Assembly: GCF_049856175.1 (NCBI RefSeq)
Contig: NZ_JBNDNA010000014.1
Span: forward strand, 12,486 to 76,485
Length of the DNA stretch: 64,000 nucleotides
Direction of reading: 5' to 3'
From: JB111 sp049856175
Lineage (GTDB): Bacteria; Actinomycetota; Actinomycetes; Actinomycetales; Actinomycetaceae
The notes under the pieces are model-generated. The model worked only from the letters and a program-made list of their open reading frames with translations, was not told the DNA's origin and ran no database searches. The translations under genes were made by a program, and so were the position numbers. Below are positions 53,726-62,494 of the stretch, piece by piece. Numbering within the stretch: the stretch's first letter is position 1; the number at the start of each line of letters is the position of its first letter.

Positions 53726-54661
53726 TCATGCGTGCAGGGCGTCGTTGAGCGCGACGCCGTGCCCCTCGCGGGCCAGGACCTGGACGGCGCCGGTGACCGA
53801 GTGGCGGCGGAACAGCAGACCGTCCACGCCGGACAGCTCGCGGGCCGCGACGACCTTCTCCTCGGGCAGGACCGTGACCTTCGTGCCGGCCGTGACGTAG
53901 AGCCCGGCCTCGACCACGCAGTCGTCGCCCAGGGAGATGCCGACGCCGGCGTTCGCGCCGAGCAGGCAGCGCTCCCCGATGGTCACCTGCTCGGTGCCGC
54001 CGCCGGAGAGCGTGCCCATGATGGACGCGCCGCCGCCGACGTCGGAGCCGTCGCCCACGACCACGCCCTGGGAGATGCGGCCCTCGACCATCGAGCGGCC
54101 GAGCGTCCCGGCGTTGTAGTTGACGAAGCCCTCGTGCATGACGGTCGTGCCCTCGGCGAGGTGCGCGCCCAGGCGGACGCGGTCGGCGTCGCCGATGCGG
54201 ACGCCCGAGGGGACGACGAAGTCGACCATGCGCGGGAACTTGTCGAGGAGCTGGACCACGACGTGCTGACCCGCCGCGGCCGCGCGCACCCGCACGGCGG
54301 GCAGGTCCGCGGGCAGGACGGCGCCGAGGGTCGTCCACGCGACGATCGGCAGGCGTCCGAAGATCCCTTCGAGGTTGACCGTGCGCGGCCGGACCAGGCG
54401 GTGGGAGAGCAGGTGCAGGCGCAGGTAGGCGTCGGCGACGTCGACGGGGGCGACGTCGAGGTCGATCGTGGTCGTGACGACCTCCACGACGACGCCGCGC
54501 ACCTCGTCCGTGCGTGCGCCGGCGGAGATCCTCTCCAGGGCCTCGGCGTCGTGGCCGGCGGGCGGCGCGCCGAGCGCGGGGGAGGGGTACCAGACGTCGA
54601 GCGTCTCGCCGGACTCTGTGCGGGTGGCCAGGCCGTGGCCCCAGGCGTGCGAGGAGGTCAT
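53726..54661 (-). CDS. dapD: Tetrahydrodipicolinate N-succinyltransferase DapD
   Basis: A 311-residue left-handed beta-helix acyltransferase of the actinobacterial DapD type: hexapeptide repeats 'VRIGDADRVRLGAHLAEGTTVMHEGFVNYNAGTLGRSMVEGRISQGVVVGDGSDVGGGASIMGTLSGGG' (residues ~160-235) and the C-terminal 'LDLG'-like region replaced by 'LFRRHSVTGAVQ'. It succinylates tetrahydrodipicolinate; DapC at 41.8 kb performs the following transamination. TACCCT (54668-54673) lies six bases before the ATG, a leaderless promoter. Confidence 0.93.
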   Translation of the reverse strand: MTSSHAWGHGLATRTESGETLDVWYPSPALGAPPAGHDAEALERISAGARTDEVRGVVVEVVTTTIDLDVAPVDVADAYLRLHLLSHRLVRPRTVNLEGIFGRLPIVAWTTLGAVLPADLPAVRVRAAAAGQHVVVQLLDKFPRMVDFVVPSGVRIGDADRVRLGAHLAEGTTVMHEGFVNYNAGTLGRSMVEGRISQGVVVGDGSDVGGGASIMGTLSGGGTEQVTIGERCLLGANAGVGISLGDDCVVEAGLYVTAGTKVTVLPEEKVVAARELSGVDGLLFRRHSVTGAVQVLAREGHGVALNDALHA

Positions 54662-54786
54662 GCGACCAGGGTAGTTCGGGCCACTGCCGCGTCGGCGAGC
54701 CGTCCGCGTGAGGCTGGTCCCGTCACCGCCGGCTCAGAGCAGCTCGATCCGACACCGCGGGCCGGGGGTAGGCGTGGTCGTCCGTC

Positions 54787-56058
54787 TCAGTCCTCCGCGC
54801 CGATCCGCGCGTCGCGCATCGGCGAGAGCGCCACCACCGACGCCGCGACGGCGAAAACCGCCGCGACCGTGACGAACGTCCACCGGTACCCGACCGCCCC
54901 CGCCAGCACGCCGCCGAGGAGCGCGCCGACCACGGCGACGGTGCGGTTCGCCGACCGCCTGCTCGCGTTGACCCGCCCGAGCATCGCGCGCGGGGTGCGC
55001 AGCTGCCACCACCCCATCTCCGGGGCGTCCTCGACGCCCATGCCGAAGCCGTGGACGAGCTGCACCGCCACGAGCCAGAGGACCGGGACCCAGGTGGCGG
55101 CGTCGGCGGGGGTCAGGGCGCCCGCCACCCAGGCGGGCACCATGAGGGCCCGGCCGAGCACGACCGTCCGGCCGTCGCCGAGCCGCGCCGCGACGCGGGT
55201 GGAGACCAGGGTGCCGGCGAGCGCGCCGACGCCCGCCGCGGTGAGGACCAGACCGTATGCGGCGACGGACAGGTCGAGGTCGCGCAGCACGAACAGCCCG
55301 AGGACGGTGGTCACCGCGCTGTTGGCGAGGAACCACACGTGCGTGGAGATCGCCAGCGGTCCGAGCGTGCGATGCCGGTAGACGAGGCGCAGGCCCTCAC
55401 CGATGCCGCGCCACAGGCGGGGCCGCTCGGGGGCCGGCGGGGGCTCGACCTCGCGGATGCCCGCCACGAGCAGGGCGGAGCCGAGCCGCGCGAGGGCCGT
55501 GAGGGCCAGCGCGAACGGGGCGGTGAGCAGGGCGACGACCAGGCCACCGAAAGCCGGTCCCGAGGTCTGGGCGACGGTCGCCGCCTGGCCGATCCGCGCG
55601 TTAGCCGCCACGAGCGCACCCCGGGGGACGAGGTCCGGGAGGTAGGACTGCTCGGCCGCTGCCACGATCACCCCGCACGCCGCGACGCCGAAGAGCGTGA
55701 GGGCGGTCGCCGGCACGGTCAGTGCCCCGGCCAGGTGGAGCGCGGGGATCACCAGCAGGAGGACGGCCTGGGCGAGGTTGGCGCCGACGAGCGTGGGCCG
55801 TCGCCGCCACCGGTCGACGTAGGCGCCCGCCACGAGGCCGATGAGCAGGTACGGGAGGAACTGGGCCGCCCGGACGATCCCGACCTGGGTCTCCGAGGCG
55901 TGCAGGACGTCGATGACGAGGACGTCGACGGCGAGCACCGAGACGGCCGCCCCGACCTGACCGACGGACGTCGACAGCCACAGGCCGCGGAACCCGGGCA
56001 GGCGGAGCGGCTCGACGCGGCGCGGCGGTCCGGCCCCCGCCGCCGCGCCGTCGCTCAT
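54787..56058 (-). CDS. MFS exporter (MFS_3/EntS-like)
   Basis: A 423-residue, 12-helix protein: 'PGFRGLWLSTSVGQVGAAVSVLAVDVLVIDVLHASETQVGIVRAAQFLPYLLIGLVAGAYVDRWRRRP' is the enterobactin-exporter-like start, with motif A 'GAYVDRWRRRP'. It probably exports drugs or siderophores. Its ATG overlaps the NUDIX stop (ATGA), so it is the third gene of the carboxylase-NUDIX operon, whose logic is unclear. Confidence 0.88.
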   Translation of the reverse strand: MSDGAAAGAGPPRRVEPLRLPGFRGLWLSTSVGQVGAAVSVLAVDVLVIDVLHASETQVGIVRAAQFLPYLLIGLVAGAYVDRWRRRPTLVGANLAQAVLLLVIPALHLAGALTVPATALTLFGVAACGVIVAAAEQSYLPDLVPRGALVAANARIGQAATVAQTSGPAFGGLVVALLTAPFALALTALARLGSALLVAGIREVEPPPAPERPRLWRGIGEGLRLVYRHRTLGPLAISTHVWFLANSAVTTVLGLFVLRDLDLSVAAYGLVLTAAGVGALAGTLVSTRVAARLGDGRTVVLGRALMVPAWVAGALTPADAATWVPVLWLVAVQLVHGFGMGVEDAPEMGWWQLRTPRAMLGRVNASRRSANRTVAVVGALLGGVLAGAVGYRWTFVTVAAVFAVAASVVALSPMRDARIGAED

Positions 56059-56987
56059 GCGCGTAAGGAGCGGGGGCGGACGACCGAGGGGCCCACGACG
56101 ACGGCGCCCACCGCGCGGCACCGCCCGGCCAGCGCGCGGTCGGCCGTCGCGACGACGACACGCGTGAAGCCCTGCGCCGGTGCGCCGGGAGCGTCGCCCG
56201 CGAGGGAGGCGGCGAGCCCGACGATCTCGTCGTCCCCCTCGCCGGGCGCGTCGTGGACGGTGACGGCCGTGGTCGAACCGACCCCGCGCGCCGCCCCCTC
56301 GGCGACGAGATGGACCTCGGGGTACCAGCGGTCACCGGGCAGCCCGACCTCGGCCGCCGGCAGCCCTGCTGCGGCGAGGTCCGCGAGCGAGTCACGCAGC
56401 CGGACCGTGGCGCCCGCGCGGTCCCGCCACCAGCCGTCCGGGACGGAGCCGACGACGTTGGCGGAGTCGACGACGAGGACCACCCGTCCGAGCATCCGGC
56501 CCAGCTCGTCCAGGGAGTCGGCGAACGCCGGCAGGAGCGGGCGGTCCCCTCCGCGCAGCTCGGCCAGTCGGACCCAGCGGACCTCGAGGGACTCGATGTC
56601 GGCGGCCCGGACGGTCGCCTCGTCGGCGGCGCGGGCGAGCACGGTCGTGTAGGACCAGTCCGGGTGGGTGAGCGCGCGCGTGGCGTGCACCGTGAGGTGG
56701 TCCGTCTCGATGCCCGACTCCTCGGCCGCCTCCCGCAGCGCCCCGGTCAGGGCGCTCTCGCCGTCGGCGACCGCGCCCCCGGGGATGCCCCACGTGCCGC
56801 CGTGGTGGGACCACTCGGCGCGGTGCTGGAGCGCGACCTCGACGTCGCCGCCCGCGGGTCGCCAGGCGAGGAGACCGGCGGCGCCGTTGAGGCCCCAGTG
56901 CCGTGCGCGGCACGCGCACTCGACCCAGCCGTCCCCCGGCATGCGCCGCAGGCGGGCGACGGACGGGGGAGGGCCGGAGGTGGTCAC
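56055..56987 (-). CDS. Fusion of a NUDIX hydrolase and a PIN/NYN-like nuclease domain
   Basis: A 310-residue two-domain protein. The N-terminal NUDIX domain has the canonical box at residues 70-93, G-x5-E-x7-REAAEESGI, so it should hydrolyse a nucleoside diphosphate derivative with Mg2+. From residue ~168 a second alpha/beta domain starts 'VVLVVDSANVVGSVPDGWWRDR' (Asp174, Asn177, Asp189), continues with 'DAPGEGDDEIVGLA' and 'VVVATADRAL', the acidic pattern of NYN/PIN nucleases. GTG 56987 overlaps the carboxylase stop (GTGA), and its own stop overlaps the MFS start. Confidence 0.8.
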   Translation of the reverse strand: MTTSGPPPSVARLRRMPGDGWVECACRARHWGLNGAAGLLAWRPAGGDVEVALQHRAEWSHHGGTWGIPGGAVADGESALTGALREAAEESGIETDHLTVHATRALTHPDWSYTTVLARAADEATVRAADIESLEVRWVRLAELRGGDRPLLPAFADSLDELGRMLGRVVLVVDSANVVGSVPDGWWRDRAGATVRLRDSLADLAAAGLPAAEVGLPGDRWYPEVHLVAEGAARGVGSTTAVTVHDAPGEGDDEIVGLAASLAGDAPGAPAQGFTRVVVATADRALAGRCRAVGAVVVGPSVVRPRSLRA

Positions 56988-58906
56988 GGGGTGGGCGGCA
57001 GCGGGACCGGCGACGGCGTGGTCCCGGGCGTGTCCCCGCCCGCGGCGGCGTCGCCCCCGGCGGTCGGCGCGGCGTCGTCGGGCCCGGGGTCGACGATCGT
57101 GCAGATGACGGTCCCGGCGGAGACGGTGGCGCCGGCGGAGCCGGACAGCCCTGTCACGCGGCCGGCGCGGTGGGCGGCCAGCGGCTGCTCCATCTTCATG
57201 GCCTCGAGGACCACCACCGTCTGGCCGGCCTCGACCAGGTCGCCCTCGGCCACGGCGAACGTGACGATCGTGCCCTGCATCGGTGCGGTGAGGGTGTCGC
57301 CGCCCGAACCGGAGGAGCCGTTGCCCCGGGCGGCGCCGGAGCGGCGCAGGGGCCGGCGGACCGGGCCGCGGCCGAAGCGGTTCTGGGAGATGCCCAGGCC
57401 CGCGGGGATGACGACCTCGAGCCGCTTGCCTCCTACCTCGACGACGACCCGCTCGGTGGGCGCCGGCTCGGGCGCGGGGTCGTCGGCGGGCGGCGCCTCG
57501 GGGCGGGTGCTCGGCAGGCCGCTGAGCTCGTCGGCGTAGTCGTTCTCGATCCACGTGGTGTGGACGCGGAAGCCGTCGGCGCCGTCGGAGGCGACGAAGT
57601 CGGGGTGGGCGAGGACGGAGGCGTGGAAGGGCAGCACCGTCGGGACGCCGGCCACCCGGGTCTCGCGCAGGGCGCGGCGCGCGCGCTCGATCGCCTGGGT
57701 GCGGGTGGCGCCGGTGACGATGATCTTGGCGAGCATCGAGTCGAACGCACCGGAGATCTCGTCGCCGGCGACGACCCCGGAGTCCACGCGCACCCCCGGG
57801 CCCGAGGGCCAGGCGAGCTCGGTGATCGTGCCGGGCGCCGGCATGAATCCCGAGGCGGGGTCCTCGCCGTTGATCCGCAGCTCGATGGAGTGGCCGCGCA
57901 GGAGGACCTCGTCGTAGCCGAGGGGCTCGCCGGCCGCGAGGCGCAGCTGCTCGCGCACGAGGTCCAGGCCGCTGACCTCCTCGGTCACGGGGTGCTCGAC
58001 CTGGAGGCGGGTGTTGACCTCGAGGAAGGAGATCGTGCCGTCCACGCCGAGGAGGAACTCACAGGTCCCTGCGCCCACGTACCCGGCCGCCGAGAGGATG
58101 GCCCTCGACGCCTCGACGAGGCGCGCGTTCTGGTCCTCGGTGAGGAACGGCGCGGGGGCCTCCTCGACGAGCTTCTGGTGGCGGCGCTGCAGCGAGCAGT
58201 CGCGGGTGGAGACCACGACGACGTTGCCGTGCGCGTCCGCCAGGCACTGGGTCTCCACGTGCCGGGGCCGGTCGAGGAACCGCTCGACGAAGCACTCGCC
58301 GCGGCCGAACGCCGCGAGGGCCTCCCGCACGGCGGAGTCGTACTGGGCGGTGACCTCCTCGGCGCTGCGGGCCACCCGCAGGCCGCGGCCGCCGCCGCCG
58401 AAGGCGGCCTTGATGGCCAGGGGGTAGCCGTGCTCGGTGCCGAACGAGACGACCTCGTCCGCGCCGGAGACCGGGTCTTTCGTGCCGGGCACCAGCGGGG
58501 CGCCTACGGACTGGGCGATGCGCCGGGCGGTCACCTTGTCCCCGAGGGACTCGATCGCCTCCGGCGGCGGGCCGACCCACAGGATCCCGGCGTCGGTGAC
58601 GGCGCGCGCGAAGGCGGCGTCCTCGGACAGGAAGCCGTAGCCGGGGTGTACGGCGTCCGCGCCGGAGCGGCGCGCGGCGTCGAGAACCTTGGCGGCGTCG
58701 AGGTAGGTCTCCGCGGCGCGGGTGCCGGACAGTGCGTAGGCCTCGTCGGCGAGCAGGACGTGCTGGGCCTCCCGGTCCTGGTCGGCGTACACGGCGACGG
58801 TGGCGATGCCCGCGTCGCGGCAGGCGCGCACCACCCGGACGGCGATCTCGCCGCGGTTGGCCACGAGCACCTTGCGCGGCAGCGGGTAGGGACCCTCGTT
58901 CGCCAT
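56984..58906 (-). CDS. Acyl-CoA carboxylase alpha subunit (biotin carboxylase + BCCP)
   Basis: A 640-residue fusion. Biotin carboxylase domain ~1-455: 'VLVANRGEIAVRVVRACRDAGI', ATP-grasp 'KAAFGGGGRGLRVA' and 'EVNTRLQVEHPVTE'. A linker follows, then a biotin-carrier domain ~545-605 with the biotinylated Lys571 in 'VVLEAMKMEQPLAA'. A ~30-residue Pro/Asp-rich tail follows the BCCP. It charges biotin for acetyl- or propionyl-CoA carboxylation; the carboxyltransferase (beta) gene is not in the window. ATG 58906 has GAGGAGAGG upstream. Confidence 0.94.
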   Translation of the reverse strand: MANEGPYPLPRKVLVANRGEIAVRVVRACRDAGIATVAVYADQDREAQHVLLADEAYALSGTRAAETYLDAAKVLDAARRSGADAVHPGYGFLSEDAAFARAVTDAGILWVGPPPEAIESLGDKVTARRIAQSVGAPLVPGTKDPVSGADEVVSFGTEHGYPLAIKAAFGGGGRGLRVARSAEEVTAQYDSAVREALAAFGRGECFVERFLDRPRHVETQCLADAHGNVVVVSTRDCSLQRRHQKLVEEAPAPFLTEDQNARLVEASRAILSAAGYVGAGTCEFLLGVDGTISFLEVNTRLQVEHPVTEEVSGLDLVREQLRLAAGEPLGYDEVLLRGHSIELRINGEDPASGFMPAPGTITELAWPSGPGVRVDSGVVAGDEISGAFDSMLAKIIVTGATRTQAIERARRALRETRVAGVPTVLPFHASVLAHPDFVASDGADGFRVHTTWIENDYADELSGLPSTRPEAPPADDPAPEPAPTERVVVEVGGKRLEVVIPAGLGISQNRFGRGPVRRPLRRSGAARGNGSSGSGGDTLTAPMQGTIVTFAVAEGDLVEAGQTVVVLEAMKMEQPLAAHRAGRVTGLSGSAGATVSAGTVICTIVDPGPDDAAPTAGGDAAAGGDTPGTTPSPVPLPPTP

Positions 58907-59066
58907 ACCTCTCCTCGCTGCCGTTCGGGGCGCGGACGCCGATGTGCGCGCGCGTTGCCCCGCTACGTTAGCCGGACGTCGCGCCGCGGCCCAACGAGGG
59001 CCGGTGTGACGTTGTGCGCCGGGTCGCCGTGCGCGCCCGGCGCCCGCGTGTGCCCGGCCCCGGCGT

Positions 59067-59135
59067 CGAGGTCGTGCCTCACCCGGCGAGGTCGTGCGTG
59101 GGAGGCACGATCTCGCCAGGTGAGGCACGAGCTCG
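59067..59135 (-). repeat. 69-bp inverted repeat of the 'GGTGAGGCACGA' family
   Basis: Two 33-base arms (59067-59099 and 59103-59135) pair with four mismatches (two would be G-U in RNA) around a 3-nt loop. Each arm carries a CGAGGTCGTGCCTCACC-like core in one orientation and its complement in the other. It occupies most of the 263-base gap between maf and the carboxylase gene, both on the minus strand. No gene is visible in the gap. Confidence 0.85.
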
Positions 59136-59169
59136 GCGGGTGTGCCGGTGACGGGACGGCGCCCGGCCG

Positions 59170-59871
59170 TCAGGCCCAGAGGTCGGTCACCGCGACGCCG
59201 TGCTCGCCGAGCAGCTCGCGCAGCAGCGGCAGCGAGACCCCGACGACGCCGTGGAAGTCCCCCTCGATCCCGCGGACGAACGGCCCGCCGATCCCGTCCA
59301 CGGTGAACCCACCGGCCACCTTCAGGGGTTCACCGGTCGCGACGTAGGCGTCGATCTCGGCGTCGGACAGGTCGGCGAAGTGGATGACCGCCGAGGACAC
59401 GCCCCCGACGCCGGAACCCTCCGCGCGGTCGTCTCCCGTCGCCGCGTCCCGCCCGGCCCCGACGTCGACGAGCCAGTGCCCCGTGTGCAGCACGCCCGTG
59501 GAGCCGCGCATGGCCCGCCACCGGCGCGTGGCCGTCTCGGCGTCGCCGGGCTTGCCGACGACCTCGACCCCGCCCCCGAGGTCGACCTCGAGCATCGAGT
59601 CGCAGCCCAGGACCAGGGTGCGACCGTGCGCGGAGCCGGGCTCCGCCGTCGGGCCCGCGTCGGCGACGTCCTCGGCCTTGGCGCGGGCGAGCGCGAGGAC
59701 CTGGTCGGCGGGTGACGGCGGGGGATCGCCGGCCTTCTCCGCCGCGCGCGCCTGCGCCTCGAGCACGGCGGGCTCGTCGACGTCGGAGACCTGGACGTCG
59801 TGCGCGATCCCGGCTGCGGTCAGGGTGGCGGTGCGGGCGGGCGAGGCGGAGGCGAGCAGGAGACGGAGCAC
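59170..59871 (-). CDS. maf: Maf-family nucleotide pyrophosphatase
   Basis: A 233-residue Maf protein: 'LLLASASPARTATLTAAGI' is the substrate-binding start, 'LVLGCDSMLEVDLG' the catalytic Asp-Ser region, and 'VIHFADLSDAEIDAYVATGEPLKVAGGFTVDGIGGPFVRGIEGDFHGVVGVSL' the conserved end. Maf enzymes hydrolyse dTTP/UTP or modified nucleotides to monophosphates. An insert near residues 125-150 is a little longer than usual. TACCCT (59878-59883) six bases before GTG 59871 indicates a leaderless mRNA. Confidence 0.93.
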   Translation of the reverse strand: MLRLLLASASPARTATLTAAGIAHDVQVSDVDEPAVLEAQARAAEKAGDPPPSPADQVLALARAKAEDVADAGPTAEPGSAHGRTLVLGCDSMLEVDLGGGVEVVGKPGDAETATRRWRAMRGSTGVLHTGHWLVDVGAGRDAATGDDRAEGSGVGGVSSAVIHFADLSDAEIDAYVATGEPLKVAGGFTVDGIGGPFVRGIEGDFHGVVGVSLPLLRELLGEHGVAVTDLWA

Positions 59872-59977
59872 CAGACGAGGGTATGGCCAGGACGGTGCGC
59901 GCTCGTCGCGCGCCGTCGACGACGGACCGGACTCCCGACGGGTCCTGACCGCACTCCCGACGACAGAGGGGTGGGGG

Positions 59978-61678
59978 TCAGGCGAGGGCGCGGCGGAGGG
60001 TGTCGAGGCCGACCGAGCCGACGTCGAGGGCCCGTCGGTGGAACCGCTTGAGGTCGAAGTCGGCCCCCTCGCGGGCGGCGGTCTCGTCCCGGATCTGCTC
60101 CCAGATCCGCTGGCCCACCTTGTAGCTCGGTGCCTGGCCCGGCCACGTCATGTAGCGGTCGAGCTCGAAGGCGAGGAAGGCGTCGTCGGAGTTGGCGTTC
60201 TCCTGCAGGTAGGGCCATGCCACCTCGGCGTCCCACCGGCCGGGGCCGAGGTCGGCGGGCCGCGGCAGCCCGAGGTGCACGCCGATGTCGAGGACCACGC
60301 GCGCCGCGCGCATCCGCTGGCCGTCGAGCATGCCCATCCGGTCGCCCGGGTCGTCGAGGTAGCCCAGCTGCTCCATGAGCCGCTCGGCGTACAGGGCCCA
60401 GCCCTCGCCGTGGCCGGAGACCCACACACCCACCCGGCGGAAGGCGTTGAGCAGCTCGGAGCGGTACGCGGTCTGCCCGATCTGCAGGTGATGGCCGGGC
60501 ACGCCCTCGTGGTAGACGGTCGTCAGCTCGCGCCAGGTGCCGAACTCGGTGACGCCCTTCGGCACGGACCACCACATGCGCCCGGGGCGCGAGAAGTCCA
60601 TGCTCGGACCCGTGTAGTAGATGCCGCCGGTCTGGGTCGGGGCGATGCGGCACTCGAGGCGGCGCACCGGCTCGGGGATGTCGAAGGACGACTCGGCGAG
60701 CTCCGCGACCGCCCGGTCGGACGTGGCCTGCATCCACTCCTGCAGCGCATCGGTGCCGTGGAGCGTGCGCGCCGGGTCGGCGTCGAGGTTCGCCATCGCC
60801 TCGGCGACCGTGGTGCGCGGCCCGTACAGCTCCGCCGCCACGGCCTCCTGCTCGGCCGTCAGCCGAGCGACCTCCTCCAGCCCCCACGCGTACGTCTCCT
60901 CCAGGTCGACGTCCGCGCCGAGGAAGTAGCGCGAGTGCAGGGCGTAGCGCTCGGCCCCGACGGCGTCACCCTCGCCCGCGTGCGGCGCGAGCTCGGTCTC
61001 GATCGTCTCCGCGAGCGCGCCGTAGGCGGCCCGCGCCTCCTCGGCGCCGCGCTCGAGGTCCGCCGCGAGCTGCCCAGACGCCACGGCGCCGTCCGGCCGG
61101 GCGCCGGCCGCGAACGCGGTGAAGAAGGAGTCCTCGGCGGCGAGCTCACGCGCCTGCTCGACGCCGATCCGCACCTGCCGCCGGGACGGGTACCTGCCCT
61201 GCGCGGCCTGGGTCCGCAGCGCCTCCGTGTAGCCGGCCAGGGCGCCGGGGAGGGTGCGTAGCCGTTCGGCGATCCAGGACCAGTGCTCCGCGGTGTCGGT
61301 GGCCATGAGGTCGAAGGTGTCGCGCAGGTTCTGCAGCGGGCCGTGGAGGTTGTTGAGCGGCGCGAGGTCCTCGCCCGCCTCGTGCAGGGCGATCCCGGCG
61401 CCGAGGCGCTCGCGTAGGACGTCGGCGGTGACGGCGTCGACGTCGTCGGCCGCCTCGAGCCGAAAGAGCTCGGCGAGCGTGGCGCGCCTGAGGTCCGCCC
61501 GGGCGGCCACGCCGTCCGGGGTGAGGTCCGGCCACTCGTGCTCGTGGCCGGGCAGGCCCATGTCGGTGGCGTCGATCGGGTCGAGCGCCGCGGCCGCGGC
61601 CAGGTGCCGCTCGGCGAGGGCGTCGATCGCGGTGGTGGCGCGCGGGGCAGACTCGGGGCCGGTCGAGGTGGTGGTCAC
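59978..61678 (-). CDS. DUF885-family protein (putative metallopeptidase)
   Basis: A 566-residue protein with the DUF885 metal motif 'YHEGVPGHHLQIGQ' (His390, Glu391, then HH 396-397). It also has 'MPLPGHEHEWPDL'-like N-terminal Ser/Asp features and the closing 'PAQAPSYKVGQRIWEQIRDETAAREG'. The family resembles zinc carboxypeptidases of the M32 class but its substrate is unproven. No signal peptide, so cytoplasmic. The GTG start directly follows GAGGAG, with a TACGCT -10 box six bases upstream. Confidence 0.85.
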   Translation of the reverse strand: MTTTSTGPESAPRATTAIDALAERHLAAAAALDPIDATDMGLPGHEHEWPDLTPDGVAARADLRRATLAELFRLEAADDVDAVTADVLRERLGAGIALHEAGEDLAPLNNLHGPLQNLRDTFDLMATDTAEHWSWIAERLRTLPGALAGYTEALRTQAAQGRYPSRRQVRIGVEQARELAAEDSFFTAFAAGARPDGAVASGQLAADLERGAEEARAAYGALAETIETELAPHAGEGDAVGAERYALHSRYFLGADVDLEETYAWGLEEVARLTAEQEAVAAELYGPRTTVAEAMANLDADPARTLHGTDALQEWMQATSDRAVAELAESSFDIPEPVRRLECRIAPTQTGGIYYTGPSMDFSRPGRMWWSVPKGVTEFGTWRELTTVYHEGVPGHHLQIGQTAYRSELLNAFRRVGVWVSGHGEGWALYAERLMEQLGYLDDPGDRMGMLDGQRMRAARVVLDIGVHLGLPRPADLGPGRWDAEVAWPYLQENANSDDAFLAFELDRYMTWPGQAPSYKVGQRIWEQIRDETAAREGADFDLKRFHRRALDVGSVGLDTLRRALA

Positions 61679-61684
61679 CTCCTC

Positions 61685-61722
61685 AGCGTAGGGGGCGGGT
61701 CCGGGTCGACTAAGGTCCCTCC
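61685..61722. promoter_or_regulatory. Divergent leaderless promoters
   Basis: For the minus-strand DUF885 gene, TACGCT (61685-61690) is six bases from GTG 61678. For the plus-strand gene, TAAGGT (61711-61716) is six bases before GTG 61723. The two start codons are only 44 bases apart, so their polymerase sites overlap. Confidence 0.6.
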
Positions 61723-62316
61723 GTGCGTCCCTACCCCGACCTCTCGCCGCAGCACGGCCTCGTGCCGGTCGCCCCGCACCCGTTCCGCGACAACGCCTGG
61801 CGGCTCGCGCTCTACCTGGCGCTCATGGTGCCGCTCAGCGCCGCGGTCGTCATCGGCACCCAGTGGTGGCGAGCGATGGAGGTCACCCCGGTCGACTGGC
61901 CCCTCGTCGGGATCGTCCTCGCCCTCTCGTGGGTGGTCGTGCTCGCGATCGTCGTGGCCGTGCTGCGTCATCACGGGCGCCGTCTCGAGGTCGACCTCCT
62001 CGGACGCCGGGTGGCCGTGCGCGAGGAGGAGGCCTCCTTCGACGACATCGCCGCCATCACCACCCATTCCGAGGTGGCGCGTCGGGGGGTGGTCCCACCC
62101 GGGATGCGGGCGGCCACCGGCGGCGCGCCGACGGTCTGGGTACGCCTGGCGTCCGGCGCCGTCGTCCATCGCCCGCTCGCCCGCCCCCTCGGCGGTCGGA
62201 TGCGCCAGCGCGACGCCTGGCTGCTCGCCGAGCTGTGCCGGACCAGCGGGGCGCCCGACGCCGAGGCGACCCGCGGGGCGATCCACCGGTTCTACGACTG
62301 GCCCGAGTCGCGCTGA
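61723..62316 (+). CDS. PH-like membrane protein, unknown function
   Basis: A 197-residue protein with two transmembrane helices (about residues 30-50 and 65-87) followed by a cytosolic PH-like beta domain ('LEVDLLGRRVAVREEEASFDDIAAITTHSEVA...TVWVRLASGAVVHRPLARP'). Architecture resembles the PH-like gene at 33.4 kb but sequence similarity is slight. Function unknown. Confidence 0.7.
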   Translation: MRPYPDLSPQHGLVPVAPHPFRDNAWRLALYLALMVPLSAAVVIGTQWWRAMEVTPVDWPLVGIVLALSWVVVLAIVVAVLRHHGRRLEVDLLGRRVAVREEEASFDDIAAITTHSEVARRGVVPPGMRAATGGAPTVWVRLASGAVVHRPLARPLGGRMRQRDAWLLAELCRTSGAPDAEATRGAIHRFYDWPESR

Positions 62317-62353
62317 CCGGCCGGGCTCCGCGCCGACCTGGACTGTTCCGGGT

Positions 62354-62402
62354 CGAGCTGGACCGCGCTGCGGTCCGTCTCGATGGCGAAATGTCCAGCT
62401 CG
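62354..62402. repeat. Nested inverted repeats between convergent genes
   Basis: CGAGCTGGAC (62354-62363) pairs with GTCCAGCTCG (62393-62402), and GGACCGC (62360-62366) with GCGGTCC (62370-62376). The two hairpins share the GGAC bases and are mutually exclusive. It lies in the 178-base space between convergent genes, where no gene is seen. Confidence 0.55.
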
Positions 62403-62452
62403 GCGTGGCCCCGGGCCGGACGAGCCGCGACCCCGATGAACGACGACAGGGC

Positions 62453-62472
62453 CACCGGCCGGTCGGCCGGTG
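62453..62472. terminator. Hairpin terminator between convergent genes
   Basis: CACCGGCC (62453-62460), loop GGTC, GGCCGGTG (62465-62472): a perfect 8-bp stem 22 bases downstream of the CAP gene's stop codon (minus strand). It fits a terminator for that gene. Confidence 0.5.
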
Positions 62473-62494
62473 ACCCCGTCGGGTCGAGCGTGGA

